A DNA stretch of 64,000 nt from Burkholderiaceae bacterium (GCA_919902775.1 CAKKRJ010000002.1:251322-315321); one strand, 5' to 3'; positions 7,063 through 18,238 are shown, counted from the stretch's first letter. Program-made: numbers and translations. The notes: a model not told the origin generated them from the letters alone.

Positions 7063-9108
7063 ATGTCCCAAGTCCTGCAAAGTTTCATCGGTGGCCAATG
7101 GATTGGCCAGCAAGGTGCGCAAGCCCTGCGCAGCGCCGTCAACGGTCAGACGGTCTTTCAGACCCACGCCGAGGCCATCGACTTTGGCGATGCGGTGCAT
7201 TACGCCCGTCACGTGGGCCTGCCCAATTTGCTCAAGCTCGACTTCCAGGAGCGTGCGCAGCGCCTCAAGGCCCTGGCCAAGTACCTGGGCGAGCACAAAG
7301 AGCAGCTTTACGCCATCTCGGCCCACACCGGTGCCACGCGTGCCGACAGCTGGGTCGACATCGAAGGCGGTGCAGGCACCTTGTTCGCGTATGCGGGCAT
7401 GGGCAGCAACGAGCTGCCCAGCGGCAACCTGATCCACGAAGGCCCGGCTTTTTCGCTGGGCAAGAAGGGCGGCTTTGCGGGCACGCACATCCTGGTGCCG
7501 CGTGGCGGCATCGCGGTGCACATCAACGCCTTCAACTTCCCCATCTGGGGTCTGTTGGAAAAGTTCGCACCCAGCTTTCTGGCCAGCATGCCCTGCATTG
7601 GCAAACCCGCATCGTCCACCAGCTATCTGACCGAAGCCATGGTGCGTCTGGTCGAGGCGTCAGGCATCTTGCCGGCAGGCGCTTTGCAGCTGGTGATTGG
7701 CTCGACTGGTGATCTGCTGGACCGATTGAACGGCCAGGACGTGGTGACTTTCACCGGTTCGGCCGACACCGCCGCCATGCTGCGTGTGCACCCCAATGTG
7801 GTCAAGCACAGCATCCCCTTCAACGCCGAAGCCGACTCGCTCAACTGCGCCATCCTCGCGCCCGATGTCACGCCCGATGACGAAGAGTTCGACCTGTTTG
7901 TGAAAGAAGTCGCGCGCGAGATGACCGTCAAGGCCGGTCAAAAGTGCACCGCGATCCGCCGCGCCATCGTGCCGCGCCAGCATCTGGACGCCGTGGCTGA
8001 AAAACTCAAAGCCCGCCTGGCCAAGGTGGTGGTGGGTGACCCATCGGTCGAAGGCGTGAAGATGGGCGCACTGGCCTCGCACGCGCAACAGGTCGACGTG
8101 GCCGAGCGCGTGGCCCTGCTGCGCCAAAGCGCCGAACTGGTGTTTGGCGGTGGCCAGGATTTCGCACCCGTGGGCGAGGGTGTGGCGCAAGGCGCCTTCT
8201 TCCAGCCCACGTTGCTGCTGTGCCAAAAGCCTTTGCAGACCGACAGCGTGCACGACGTGGAGGCCTTTGGCCCGGTCAGCACCCTCATGCCGTATGACGG
8301 CATTGACGAAGCCCTGCAACTGGCCGCGCGCGGCCAGGGCAGCCTGGTGGGCACCCTGGTCACCCGCGACCCGCAAGTGGCGGCCCGCGTGATCCCGGTG
8401 GCCGCTGCGCTGCACGGCCGCCTGCATATCCTGGAGCGCGAAGCGGCGGTGGAATCCACCGGCCACGGCTCGCCACTGCCGCCGCTCAAGCACGGCGGCC
8501 CGGGCCGTGCGGGTGGGGGTGAAGAGTTGGGCGGCATGCGCGCCGTCAAGCACCTGATGCAGCGCACCGCGCTGCAAGGCTCACCCAGCATGATCGCCGC
8601 CGTCACCGGCGAATACATGCGCGGTGCCAAACTGATCGAGACCGAAGTCCACCCCTTCCGCCGTTACTTTGAAGAGTTGCAGATTGGCGAGAGTTTGCTC
8701 ACCCACCGCCGCACCGTGGGCGAGGCCGACATCGTGGCCTTTGGCGGCCTGTCGGGCGACTATTTCTACATGCACTTCGACGAGATCGCGGCCAAGGATT
8801 CGCCCTTTGGCAAACGCATAGCGCACGGCTACTTTGTGCTGTCGGCAGCGGCCGGTTTGTTTGTCTCGCCAGCGCCCGGCCCGGTGCTGGCCAACTACGG
8901 ACTGGACACGCTGCGCTTCGTCAAGCCGGTGGGCATTGGCGACACCATCCAGGCGCGCCTGACGGCCAAGCGCAAGATTGACCGCAACAAAAAAGATGCC
9001 AACGGCGTGGGCCAGGGCGTGGTCGCGTGGGATGTGGAAGTGACCAACCAGCTGGGCGAGGTGGTGGCCAGCTACGATATCCTGACCTTGGTGGCCAAGA
9101 AGGGCTGA
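7063..9108 (+). CDS. paaZ: Bifunctional oxepin-CoA hydrolase / 3-oxo-5,6-didehydrosuberyl-CoA semialdehyde dehydrogenase
   Basis: A protein of 681 residues with two domains. Residues 1 to about 520 are an aldehyde dehydrogenase with the catalytic Glu in NAEADSLN (about 256) and the nucleophilic Cys in KAGQKCTAIRR (about 295). Residues 535-681 are a MaoC-type hot-dog hydratase with DYFYMHFDEIAAKDSPFG and AHGYFVLSAAAG, the usual Asp/His active-site region. PaaZ opens the oxepin-CoA ring and oxidises the resulting aldehyde in aerobic phenylacetate degradation. The start at 7063 (MSQVLQSFIGGQW) matches the family; the longer start lacks support. No other paa gene is nearby, which is unusual. Confidence 0.93.
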   Translation: MSQVLQSFIGGQWIGQQGAQALRSAVNGQTVFQTHAEAIDFGDAVHYARHVGLPNLLKLDFQERAQRLKALAKYLGEHKEQLYAISAHTGATRADSWVDIEGGAGTLFAYAGMGSNELPSGNLIHEGPAFSLGKKGGFAGTHILVPRGGIAVHINAFNFPIWGLLEKFAPSFLASMPCIGKPASSTSYLTEAMVRLVEASGILPAGALQLVIGSTGDLLDRLNGQDVVTFTGSADTAAMLRVHPNVVKHSIPFNAEADSLNCAILAPDVTPDDEEFDLFVKEVAREMTVKAGQKCTAIRRAIVPRQHLDAVAEKLKARLAKVVVGDPSVEGVKMGALASHAQQVDVAERVALLRQSAELVFGGGQDFAPVGEGVAQGAFFQPTLLLCQKPLQTDSVHDVEAFGPVSTLMPYDGIDEALQLAARGQGSLVGTLVTRDPQVAARVIPVAAALHGRLHILEREAAVESTGHGSPLPPLKHGGPGRAGGGEELGGMRAVKHLMQRTALQGSPSMIAAVTGEYMRGAKLIETEVHPFRRYFEELQIGESLLTHRRTVGEADIVAFGGLSGDYFYMHFDEIAAKDSPFGKRIAHGYFVLSAAAGLFVSPAPGPVLANYGLDTLRFVKPVGIGDTIQARLTAKRKIDRNKKDANGVGQGVVAWDVEVTNQLGEVVASYDILTLVAKKG

Positions 9109-9163
9109 GAGTGCCTTTCGCACAAAGCGTCAGTCCATGGTGTCAGCACAGAGCAGGCCCAAT

Positions 9164-9778
9164 ATGAACTTCTATGACCGGCATGTGTTGCCCTACCTGA
9201 TCGACATCGCCTGCGGCCTGCCCATGGTGCAGCGCCAGCGCCGTCAGCTGGTGCCTCAGGCCCAGGGCCGGGTGTTGGAAGTCGGCATGGGAACAGGGCG
9301 GAATCTGCCCTTTTACGACCGCAGCCGCATCACCCGCCTGGTCGGTGTAGACCCGGCTTTGCAAATGCACCGCTTGGCGCAAAAACGCAGCCGCGAGGCG
9401 GGACTCGCGGTGGAGTTGATGGGCCTGTCGGCCGAGCAGTTGCCCACGGCCGATGCCAGCTTTGACACCGTGGTCTGCACCTACACCCTGTGCAGCATTC
9501 CCGATGCGGTGCAGGCCCTGCGCGAGATGCGCCGGGTGCTGGTGCCGGGCGGCAAGCTGCTGTTTTGCGAGCATGGCCGTGCGCCCGATGAAAGCGTGCG
9601 CCGCTGGCAAGACCGTCTGCAACCGTTGTGGGGGCCACTGGCTGGGGGCTGTCATCTGGGGAGCGACATTCCCGGTTTGCTGGATGCTGCCGGGTTTGCG
9701 GCCACCAAGAAATCCGCCTATTTGTCAGGCCCGCGTCCGATGAGCTTTCACTATTGGGGCGAAGCACAAGCGGCTTGA
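9164..9778 (+). CDS. Class I SAM-dependent methyltransferase
   Basis: A protein of 204 residues with a Rossmann methyltransferase core: motif I VLEVGMGTGRNLPFY, motif II region VGVDPALQM, the acidic loop ADASFDTVVCTYTLCSIPD, and motif III VLVPGGKLLFCEHG. It resembles the small UbiE/METTL7-like group. The substrate is unknown. The start at 9164 (MNFYDRHVLPYLID) was preferred over an in-frame ATG 27 bases upstream because relatives begin with this segment and AGCAGG lies just before it. Confidence 0.82.
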   Translation: MNFYDRHVLPYLIDIACGLPMVQRQRRQLVPQAQGRVLEVGMGTGRNLPFYDRSRITRLVGVDPALQMHRLAQKRSREAGLAVELMGLSAEQLPTADASFDTVVCTYTLCSIPDAVQALREMRRVLVPGGKLLFCEHGRAPDESVRRWQDRLQPLWGPLAGGCHLGSDIPGLLDAAGFAATKKSAYLSGPRPMSFHYWGEAQAA

Positions 9779-9803
9779 AATAGGGTTTCGTTGGCGTTGT
9801 TTT

Positions 9804-9828
9804 GTTGCGTGGTGCGCAACATGATAAA
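9804..9828 (+). promoter_or_regulatory. Probable autoregulated promoter of higBA
   Basis: A dyad GTTGCG-TGGTG-CGCAAC (9804-9820, perfect six-base arms) lies between a TTTGTT (9801) and a GATAAA (9823) that could act as -35 and -10. A palindrome in the spacer just before the toxin start suits repression by the HigA antitoxin. Prediction only. Confidence 0.5.
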
Positions 9829-9836
9829 GTTCACGC

Positions 9837-10115
9837 ATGATCAAGTCGTTTCGCCACAAAGGCTTGCGCAGTCTGTTTGAGTCAGGCAAGGCGGCGGGCG
9901 TTCAGGCGAGCCATGCCAAGCGTTTGCGCATGCAGTTGGCGGCTTTGGACACTGCGCAAGTCATTGATGACATGGATATTCCGGGCTTTCGGCTGCATTC
10001 GCTCAAAGGCGAAATGCGGGGGCGCTGGTCAATCACCGTGAACGGCAATTGGCGCTTGACCTTTGAGTTTGAAGACGGCAACGCCTACATATTGGATTAC
10101 GAGGACTATCACTGA
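9837..10115 (+). CDS. higB: HigB-type toxin (RelE/ParE superfamily mRNA interferase)
   Basis: A protein of 92 residues beginning MIKSFRHKGLRSLFE and ending with the typical strand pair NGNWRLTFEFEDGNAYILDYEDYH. The order toxin before antitoxin and the sequence fit the HigB/plasmid-maintenance killer branch, which cleaves mRNA on the ribosome. Its stop codon overlaps the higA start (TGATG), so translation is coupled. Activity is inferred from family. Confidence 0.88.
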   Translation: MIKSFRHKGLRSLFESGKAAGVQASHAKRLRMQLAALDTAQVIDDMDIPGFRLHSLKGEMRGRWSITVNGNWRLTFEFEDGNAYILDYEDYH

Positions 10116-10408
10116 TGGCCATGCACAACCCCCCTCATCCTGGTGAATTCATTCAGGAAATTTACCTCGACCCGCACGGCATATCCGGTCGGGAATTGGC
10201 TGAAAAACTCGATGTGGCACCGTCCACCTTGAGCCGCATCCTCAAGGGCAGCAGCCGGGTAACGCCCGAGATGGCGTTGCGTTTGTCCAAGGCTTTGGGC
10301 CGCACACCCGAAAGCTGGTTGAGCTTGCAAGACGCCCATGATCTTTGGATCGCTCGCCAAAACGTGGACATGAACCGCGTGGTGCCTTTGCAGTTTTCTG
10401 TGGTCTGA
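10115..10408 (+). CDS. higA: HigA-type antitoxin (XRE-family DNA-binding)
   Basis: A protein of 97 residues with the family opening N-P-P-H-P-G-E-F-I and a helix-turn-helix (GISGRELAEKLDVAPSTLSR followed by ILKGSSRVTPEMALRLSKALG, residues about 22-62). It neutralises HigB and should repress the operon promoter through the dyad upstream. An internal ATG at 10121 could be the true start. It overlaps the toxin stop by one base. Confidence 0.9.
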   Translation: MAMHNPPHPGEFIQEIYLDPHGISGRELAEKLDVAPSTLSRILKGSSRVTPEMALRLSKALGRTPESWLSLQDAHDLWIARQNVDMNRVVPLQFSVV

Positions 10409-10415
10409 TCACCCC

Positions 10416-10820
10416 ATGAGATCCCCCATTGCCGTTGTTGATGTTGACCGTTGCGAAACCTGGACCCGTTACAAAAACGGCTTGTGCGACACCTGTGCGG
10501 CCAATTGCTGCACCATGCCCGTCGAGGTCAAGATGGCCGATCTGGTGCGGCTGGGCATGGTGGATTCTTTTGAGGCCGAGCACGAAGACCCCAAGCACAT
10601 CGCCAAGCGCTTGTCCAAGGCCGGTTTGATCGACCATTTCAACTTCAAGAACAGCATCTTCAGCCTGGCCCGCCGCGCCAGCGGCGACTGCCATTTGCTG
10701 GACGCCAAGACCCGCCGCTGCACGGTCTATGCGCAGCGCCCAAACACCTGCCGCCTGCACCCGCAGGTCGGGCCACGCCCCAACCACTGCCCTTACGGCA
10801 ACAAGGCCCAGTCGCGCTGA
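10416..10820 (+). CDS. YkgJ-family cysteine-cluster protein (UPF0153)
   Basis: A protein of 134 residues with eight or more cysteines in the pattern of the YkgJ family, annotated as Zn/Fe-chelating: CDTCAANCCTMPVEV near the N-terminus, C in GDCHLLDAKTRRC, RPNTCRLHP and a C-terminal HCPYG. It probably binds a metal or Fe-S cluster; function is not established. It follows higA by seven bases but is not a known part of TA systems. Confidence 0.8.
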   Translation: MRSPIAVVDVDRCETWTRYKNGLCDTCAANCCTMPVEVKMADLVRLGMVDSFEAEHEDPKHIAKRLSKAGLIDHFNFKNSIFSLARRASGDCHLLDAKTRRCTVYAQRPNTCRLHPQVGPRPNHCPYGNKAQSR

Positions 10821-10854
10821 TCGCCCCGGGCGCAAAAGCCCGGTGTGGCCTACT

Positions 10855-10942
10855 GGCATTCGCGCGCAGGGGCGCGCTCCCACAATGTTCGGGTACTTTG
10901 AAGGGGCTGGGGTTTTGTGGGAGGCCGCCCCTGCGGCCGAAT
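10855..10942. repeat. REP-like palindromic repeat, family B, copy 2
   Basis: GGCATTCGCGCGCAGGGGCG-CGCTCCCACAA, a 30-base linker, then TTTTGTGGGAGGCCGCCCCT-GCGGCCGAA. It has the same two inverted modules as at 652 and lies between the convergent ykgJ-type gene and rpoD, just outside the rpoD terminator. Confidence 0.87.
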
Positions 10943-10980
10943 GATCGATGGGCTCAGATGTTGTGAGTTGTGCACCCGTA

Positions 10981-11015
10981 AAAAAGCCTCCCCGCTTTGC
11001 AGCAGGGAGGCTTTT
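10981..11015 (-). terminator. Intrinsic terminator after rpoD (possibly bidirectional)
   Basis: An 11-bp inverted repeat AAAAGCCTCCC (10982-10992) / GGGAGGCTTTT (11005-11015). On the minus strand the 3' arm runs into TTTTT, giving a normal terminator 22 bases after the rpoD stop. The plus strand also ends in CTTTT. Confidence 0.85.
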
Positions 11016-11036
11016 GCTTGGGGATGCTGAACAGGC

Positions 11037-13523
<2,487 letters not shown>

Positions 13524-13780
13524 GAACACCTCGGAACATCAAAACAGACAAGGAAACGGACACAGTCAGCGCCAAATACATCCCGGCGCGGGCTTGTAGG
13601 ACACAGATCAATACCCTATATGGGCGTTGGATCGGCAATGGCAAGATGGTGGGCGAACATTTGGTATGCAGTCCTTGCGGAACGGTGACCGGCCCGCATG
13701 GGGGCGTCGCGCTGATGGCGGTGGTCTAGCCGGAGGTGCTGCTGTCGCTCTTGCCGAAAAACAGGGATTATACCGAACCT

Positions 13781-14377
13781 TCAGCGTGCCGGACGGATCG
13801 CGGTTTTGGGACGGAAGGCTTTGCAGATTTCGTCGTGCGTTTCCAGGTAGGGGCCGCCAATCAAATCAACGCAATAAGGCACGGCGGCAAAGATGCCATG
13901 CACCACGGATTGGCCGTCGGCGTCTTTCAGGCCTTCCAGTGTTTCGGCAATTGATTTGGGCTGGCCGGGCAAGTTGATGATCAGGCTGTGGCCCCGGATC
14001 ACCGCGACCTGGCGCGACAGGATCGCGGTGGGTACAAATTTCAGGCTGATCTGGCGCATTTGCTCGCCAAACCCGGGCATTTCCTTGTCGGCCACGGCAA
14101 GCGTCGCCTCGGGCGTCACATCGCGCAGGGCAGGGCCTGTGCCGCCGGTGGTCAGCACCAGACTGCAACCGGCATCGACCAGTTCGATCAGCGTGGCGCT
14201 GATGCGGTCTTTTTCGTCGGGAATCAGGCGCGGCTCAAAAGCAATGGGGTTGCGCAGTGCTTGGGTCAGCCACGCTTGCAAAGCGGGCAGGCCCTTGTCT
14301 TCGTAAACGCCGGTGCTGGCACGGTCGCTGATGGACACGATGCCGATCTTGACCGGGTCATGGCGGGGTTCAGTCAT
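13781..14377 (-). CDS. mog: Molybdopterin adenylyltransferase
   Basis: A protein of 198 residues of the MogA/MoaB fold: KIGIVSISDRAS at the start, the nucleotide-binding TTGGTGPALRDVTPEATL motif and GHSLIINLPGQPKSIAETL. It adenylates molybdopterin before molybdenum insertion, a cofactor needed by the NasA nitrate reductase at 28.5 kb. The start at 14377 (MTEPRHD) has GGAGG six bases upstream and overlaps the end of darP by eight bases, so the two are coupled. Confidence 0.92.
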   Translation of the reverse strand: MTEPRHDPVKIGIVSISDRASTGVYEDKGLPALQAWLTQALRNPIAFEPRLIPDEKDRISATLIELVDAGCSLVLTTGGTGPALRDVTPEATLAVADKEMPGFGEQMRQISLKFVPTAILSRQVAVIRGHSLIINLPGQPKSIAETLEGLKDADGQSVVHGIFAAVPYCVDLIGGPYLETHDEICKAFRPKTAIRPAR

Positions 14378-15026
14378 CGGCATCCTCCTCGTTGTCGGCG
14401 TCGCTTTCTCCGCCGGTCAACACGCTGCGCACCAGTTTGAACATCTCGCGGTAGGCCCGGCTTTGGCGTGGCGCCAAACCTTGCGACACGGCGGCGTTGG
14501 TCACGGGGACCGCGTCCTTGCGGGCCTGGCGCACCAGGGCACGCAGTTGCTGGATGTCGGTTTGTGGGTAATGCGCAATCCATTCGCCCACGGCGGCATC
14601 GTCCGCAATCAGGCGGTCACGCCAGGCTTCGGCCAGGTGCAGGGCCTGCGTGTCTTTGGCGCTGCCCAGGCGCTGGATGTCCAGCGCCTCGCGCACGGCC
14701 TGCAGGGTTTCGGGGCTGAGCAAACGCATTTGCTTGCCAATGAACTGCATCTGGCGGCGCTTGCCTTCAAAGTTGGTGATGCGCTTGGCTTCGGCCAGAC
14801 CATCGACCAGTTTGTCTGGCAGGCTCAGCCCTTCCATCAGGTCTTTGCGCAGGCTCAGCAAGGCGGTGCCGAGTTCTTGCAGTTCGGTGCTTTCGCGCTT
14901 GAGTTCGGTGCGGCTGGGGCCATCGAGGCCGCCTTTGAGTTCGCGCTTGTACTCCAGGTCGAGTTCGCTGCCTTCGGCAACAAATTGACCACGGACGAAA
15001 TAGCCTTTTTTGGGTTTACGGGACAT
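14370..15026 (-). CDS. darP: Ribosome biogenesis factor DarP (YjgA, DUF615)
   Basis: A protein of 218 residues matching YjgA/DarP: an N-terminal RKPKKGYFV segment, a helical body with LPDKLVDGLAEAKRITNFEG and KRRQMQFIGKQMR, and the C-terminal QSRAYREMFKLVR. The E. coli homologue associates with late 50S precursors. The start is MSRKPKKGYF at 15026, diverging from pmbA as in many proteobacteria. Upstream in-frame residues overlap the pmbA promoter and are not family-like. Confidence 0.92.
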   Translation of the reverse strand: MSRKPKKGYFVRGQFVAEGSELDLEYKRELKGGLDGPSRTELKRESTELQELGTALLSLRKDLMEGLSLPDKLVDGLAEAKRITNFEGKRRQMQFIGKQMRLLSPETLQAVREALDIQRLGSAKDTQALHLAEAWRDRLIADDAAVGEWIAHYPQTDIQQLRALVRQARKDAVPVTNAAVSQGLAPRQSRAYREMFKLVRSVLTGGESDADNEEDADD

Positions 15027-15129
15027 GACTGGGGGAACTCGTTCTCTGAGGCAGCGCGCAGGCTGGGTGGCAAGTATCATAGCGGCCACTGCGCGCTGCG
15101 CGTTCGCCATTTGCTTTGAGACCCCTTCC

Positions 15130-16542
15130 GTGAAAACACCCAACGCCAAAACAGCCTCCGCCTCAACAGCTTCTGCGTCACAAGCGCATGACGGCTTCAG
15201 CTACTCGCGCGACCATTTTGAAGAGTTGGTGGACATCGCCCTCCGGCATGCCAAAAAACTGGGGGCCACCAACGCGGGTGCCGAAGCCTCCGAAGGCTGT
15301 GGCTTGTCGGTCAGTGTGCGCAAGGGCGAACTGGAGAATGTGGAGCGCAACCGCGACAAATCCCTGGGCGTGACGGTCTATGTCGACCACCGCCGGGGCA
15401 ACGCCAGCACCTCCGATTTTTCAAAGGCGGCGATTGAGCGCACGGTGCAGGCCGCGTACGACATTGCCCGCTTCACCGCCGAAGACCCCACCGCCGGTTT
15501 GCCGGACGAAGCCGACATCGAGACGAACCACCGCGATCTGGACTTGTTCCACCCCTGGTCGATCAACAGCGCAGAAGCGGCCCAGCTGGCCTTGCAGTGC
15601 GAAGCGGCGGCGCTGAAAACCAGCCGCCGCATCACCAACAGCGACGGCGCGGCCGTGTCGGCCCAGCAGAGCCACTTTTTCAGCGCCCATACCCATGGCT
15701 TTCGGGGCGGCTATGCCAGTTCGCGTCACAGCGTGTCGGTGGCGCCGATCGCCAAGTTGCCTGGTCGCAACGCCGAGATGCAACGCGACGCCTGGTACAC
15801 CTCGATGCGTTGCGCCGACGACATGGCCTCGCCCGAGGCGGTCGGTCGTTACGCCGCAGAGCGCGCCTTGTCTCGGCTGGGTGCGCGCAAAATCGCCACC
15901 ACTGAGTGCCCGGTGTTGTTCGAGTCGCCCGTGGCCGCTGGCTTGTTGGGGGGCTTTGTGCAGGCCGTGAGTGGTGGTGCGCTGTACCGCAAGAGCAGCT
16001 TTTTGCTGGATTCGCTGGGCAAAAAAGTGTTCCCCAAGCACATTGATATTGATGAAGACCCCTTTCTGTTGCGCGGCAAAGGCAGCTCGCCTTTTGACGA
16101 CGAAGGCGTGCGCTCGGTCCGCCGCAAGGTGGTCAAGGGCGGTCGGGTGGAGGGCTATTTCCTGTCAAGCTATTCAGCCCGCAAGCTGGGCATGAAGACC
16201 ACGGGCAACGCCGGTGGATCGCACAACCTGAGCTTGACGTCGCGCCTGACGCAAGCTGGCGACAACCTGGACGAGATGCTCAAAAAATTGGGCACGGGCT
16301 TGTTTGTGATCGAGCTGATGGGGCAGGGCGTGAACTACGTCACAGGCGACTATTCACGCGGCGCCAGCGGTTTTTGGGTCGAGAATGGCCAGATTGCCTA
16401 CCCTGTCCATGAGATCACCATCGCGGGCAACCTCAAGGACATGCTGATGGGCATCGAGGCTGTGGGCGCAGACACCTACAACATGGGCGCCAAAACCACC
16501 GGCTCCATCCTGGTTAACCGCATGAAGCTGGCAGGCAGCTGA
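15130..16542 (+). CDS. pmbA: Metalloprotease-like protein PmbA/TldE
   Basis: A protein of 470 residues of the PmbA/TldD family: an N-terminal SVRKGELENVERNRDKSLGV segment, mid-region CPVLFESPVAAGLLGG, and C-terminal GNAGGSHNLSLTS, LGTGLFVIELMGQGVNYVTG and GDYSRGASGFWVENG. TldD-TldE cleaves peptides such as microcin B17 precursor and CcdA; TldE itself lacks the metal-site histidines. The start is GTG at 15130 since no in-frame ATG precedes the conserved region; the first residues (KTPNAKTASAS) are low-complexity. It is divergent from darP. Confidence 0.92.
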   Translation: MKTPNAKTASASTASASQAHDGFSYSRDHFEELVDIALRHAKKLGATNAGAEASEGCGLSVSVRKGELENVERNRDKSLGVTVYVDHRRGNASTSDFSKAAIERTVQAAYDIARFTAEDPTAGLPDEADIETNHRDLDLFHPWSINSAEAAQLALQCEAAALKTSRRITNSDGAAVSAQQSHFFSAHTHGFRGGYASSRHSVSVAPIAKLPGRNAEMQRDAWYTSMRCADDMASPEAVGRYAAERALSRLGARKIATTECPVLFESPVAAGLLGGFVQAVSGGALYRKSSFLLDSLGKKVFPKHIDIDEDPFLLRGKGSSPFDDEGVRSVRRKVVKGGRVEGYFLSSYSARKLGMKTTGNAGGSHNLSLTSRLTQAGDNLDEMLKKLGTGLFVIELMGQGVNYVTGDYSRGASGFWVENGQIAYPVHEITIAGNLKDMLMGIEAVGADTYNMGAKTTGSILVNRMKLAGS

Positions 16543-16555
16543 GGCCTGCAGCGCT

Positions 16556-17446
16556 GTGCAGGCTGAACTCCTGGCGGCGCTGGCCGCCTTGTCTTGGGCG
16601 GTGGGCAGTTTGTTTTCTGCAGCCGCATCCAGCCAGATGGGCGCCTTTGCCTTCACACGCTGGCGTTTGTTCTTTGCGCTGACCCTGCTGTGGACGCTGG
16701 CGCTGTTCACCGGGCAATGGCGCAGCCTGAATGCTGCCTACGTCGCGTTGTTGGCCTTGTCGGGGTTCATCGGCATTTTCATTGGTGACACCGCGCTGTT
16801 TGCCTGCATGAACAGGTTGGGGCCGCGCCGCAGCGGTGTGCTGTTTGCCACGCATGCCATTTTTTCCACCTTTTTGGCCTGGCTGTTTTTGGGCGAAACC
16901 CTGTGGGGTTGGACCTTGCTGGGGGGCGGTTTGCTGGTCTCGGGTGTGATGGTGGCCATCGTCTGGGGCCGCCGCGAGAGCGAAACCCACGCGTGGGAAA
17001 AAACCCAAGGCACTTTGCTGGTGGGGGTGTTGCTGGGCCTCTTGGCCGCACTGTGTCAATCGGTCGCGACCTTGATGATCAAGCCCTTGATGACTTCAGG
17101 GGTGGATGCGGTGGCGGCGTCTGCAGTGCGCACATCGGCCAGCTTTCTGGCGCATCTGGCGTTGCTTTGGGCGGGTGCGCAGGTAGCGCGGGTGCAAAAC
17201 CCGCTGGCTGTCAAAACCCTGTTGAACACCTGGGCCAGTGCCGCTGTGGCGATGGCCTTGGGCATGACCTTGATCTTGCAGGCGCTGAAAACCGGGCAGG
17301 CCAATCTGGTGGGGATTTTTTCGTCACTCACCCCCATCTTGCTGCTGCCGCTGCTGTGGGTGGTTTACCGCCGCAGCCCCGCTTGGGGGGCTTGGGGCGG
17401 TGCGGTCATGGCGGTGCTGGGCTCCGCCATGATCCTGGCTGCCTGA
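16556..17446 (+). CDS. EamA/DMT-family membrane transporter
   Basis: A protein of 296 residues with about ten hydrophobic segments in two five-helix halves, the layout of EamA drug/metabolite transporters. Family-like pieces are LAALSWAVGSLF at the N-terminus, GDTALFACMNRLGPRRSGVL and FLGETLWGWTLLGGGLL at the end of the first half. Substrate unknown. It starts with GTG 14 bases after pmbA and may be cotranscribed. It converges on yqeY with a 23-base gap. Confidence 0.85.
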   Translation: MQAELLAALAALSWAVGSLFSAAASSQMGAFAFTRWRLFFALTLLWTLALFTGQWRSLNAAYVALLALSGFIGIFIGDTALFACMNRLGPRRSGVLFATHAIFSTFLAWLFLGETLWGWTLLGGGLLVSGVMVAIVWGRRESETHAWEKTQGTLLVGVLLGLLAALCQSVATLMIKPLMTSGVDAVAASAVRTSASFLAHLALLWAGAQVARVQNPLAVKTLLNTWASAAVAMALGMTLILQALKTGQANLVGIFSSLTPILLLPLLWVVYRRSPAWGAWGGAVMAVLGSAMILAA

Positions 17447-17469
17447 TCGCTGGATCAGGCACTAGGCTG

Positions 17470-17916
17470 TCAGCCTGCCAAAGCGGCTTTGACCGCGGCA
17501 GACACTTGGCCCATGTCGGCTTTCCCCGCCAGTTTAGCCTTCACCGCGCCCATCACTTTGCCCATGTCGCCGGGGCCTTTGGCACCGAGTTCGGCCACGA
17601 TGGCCTGAACGGCTGCCGTGACTTCTTCGGCCGACATGCGCTCGGGCAAGTAGGCTTGCAACACCGCCATTTCGGCCTTTTCCTTGTCGGCCAGATCCTG
17701 GCGGGCGGCCTGTTCAAAAGCGGCGATCGAGTCTTTGCGCTGCTTGATGAGTTTGTCCACAATGGCCACCACGGCCACATCGTCGAGTTCGATGCGCTCA
17801 TCGACTTCTTTTTGCTTCATGGCCGACAGCAGCAAGCGGATAGTGCCCAGACGCTCGGCGTCTTTGGCCCGCATGGCGGTCTTCATGTCTTCGGTGATCT
17901 GTTCTTTCAGGCTCAT
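17470..17916 (-). CDS. GatB/YqeY domain protein
   Basis: A protein of 148 residues, full length for YqeY: SLKEQITEDMKTAMRAKDAE at the start, RLLLSAMKQKEVDER, and the C-terminal GDMGKVMGAVKAKLAGKADM. The domain is related to the tail of GatB and is often linked to tRNA-dependent amidation, although the stand-alone protein has no proven role. It lies 109 bases after rpsU on the same strand, as in many beta- and gammaproteobacteria, but dnaG does not follow. Confidence 0.9.
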   Translation of the reverse strand: MSLKEQITEDMKTAMRAKDAERLGTIRLLLSAMKQKEVDERIELDDVAVVAIVDKLIKQRKDSIAAFEQAARQDLADKEKAEMAVLQAYLPERMSAEEVTAAVQAIVAELGAKGPGDMGKVMGAVKAKLAGKADMGQVSAAVKAALAG

Positions 17917-17959
17917 GAGAGGTTCCTGGCGTGGTGGAAATGGGGCGGTATAAATGACA

Positions 17960-17993
17960 AAGCCCGCCTGAGCGTCCTCCAGCGGGCTTGTTT
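17960..17993 (-). terminator. Hairpin between rpsU and yqeY
   Basis: Inverted repeat AAGCCCGC (17960-17967) / GCGGGCTT (17982-17989). On the minus strand it ends CTTTGTCATTTA, a weak U-run. It could partly terminate rpsU transcription before yqeY, letting rpsU be expressed more strongly. Confidence 0.55.
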
Positions 17994-18025
17994 GCAGACC
18001 CTAGCGGGTCATACAAATGAGAAGA

Positions 18026-18238
18026 TCAATACATCTTCTTGGGCAATTGCATGCTGCGAACGCGTTTGTAGTGACGCTTGACGGCAGCCGATTTTTTGCG
18101 CTTGCGCTCGGTTGTGGGCTTTTCGTAGAACTCGCGGGCACGCAGGTCGGTCAGCAGGCCCAGTTTTTCGATGGTGCGCTTGAAGCGACGCAGTGCAACG
18201 TCAAACGGTTCGTTTTCTTTCACGCGGATGGTGGTCAT
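18026..18238 (-). CDS. rpsU: 30S ribosomal protein S21
   Basis: A protein of 70 residues with the S21 signature: [20 protein letters not shown], the [20 protein letters not shown] basic region and the C-terminal [13 protein letters not shown]. The length equals the family standard. It is a peripheral small-subunit protein that helps base pairing of the anti-Shine-Dalgarno region in mRNA binding. It is transcribed alone or with yqeY from the promoter at about 18.37 kb. Confidence 0.97.
   Translation of the reverse strand: MTTIRVKENEPFDVALRRFKRTIEKLGLLTDLRAREFYEKPTTERKRKKSAAVKRHYKRVRSMQLPKKMY

Noticed and set aside
10826..10843. Hairpin CCGGGC-GCAAAA-GCCCGG after the YkgJ-type gene
   Set aside because: Only six pairs and no T-run; too weak to call a terminator by itself next to the repeat element that follows.
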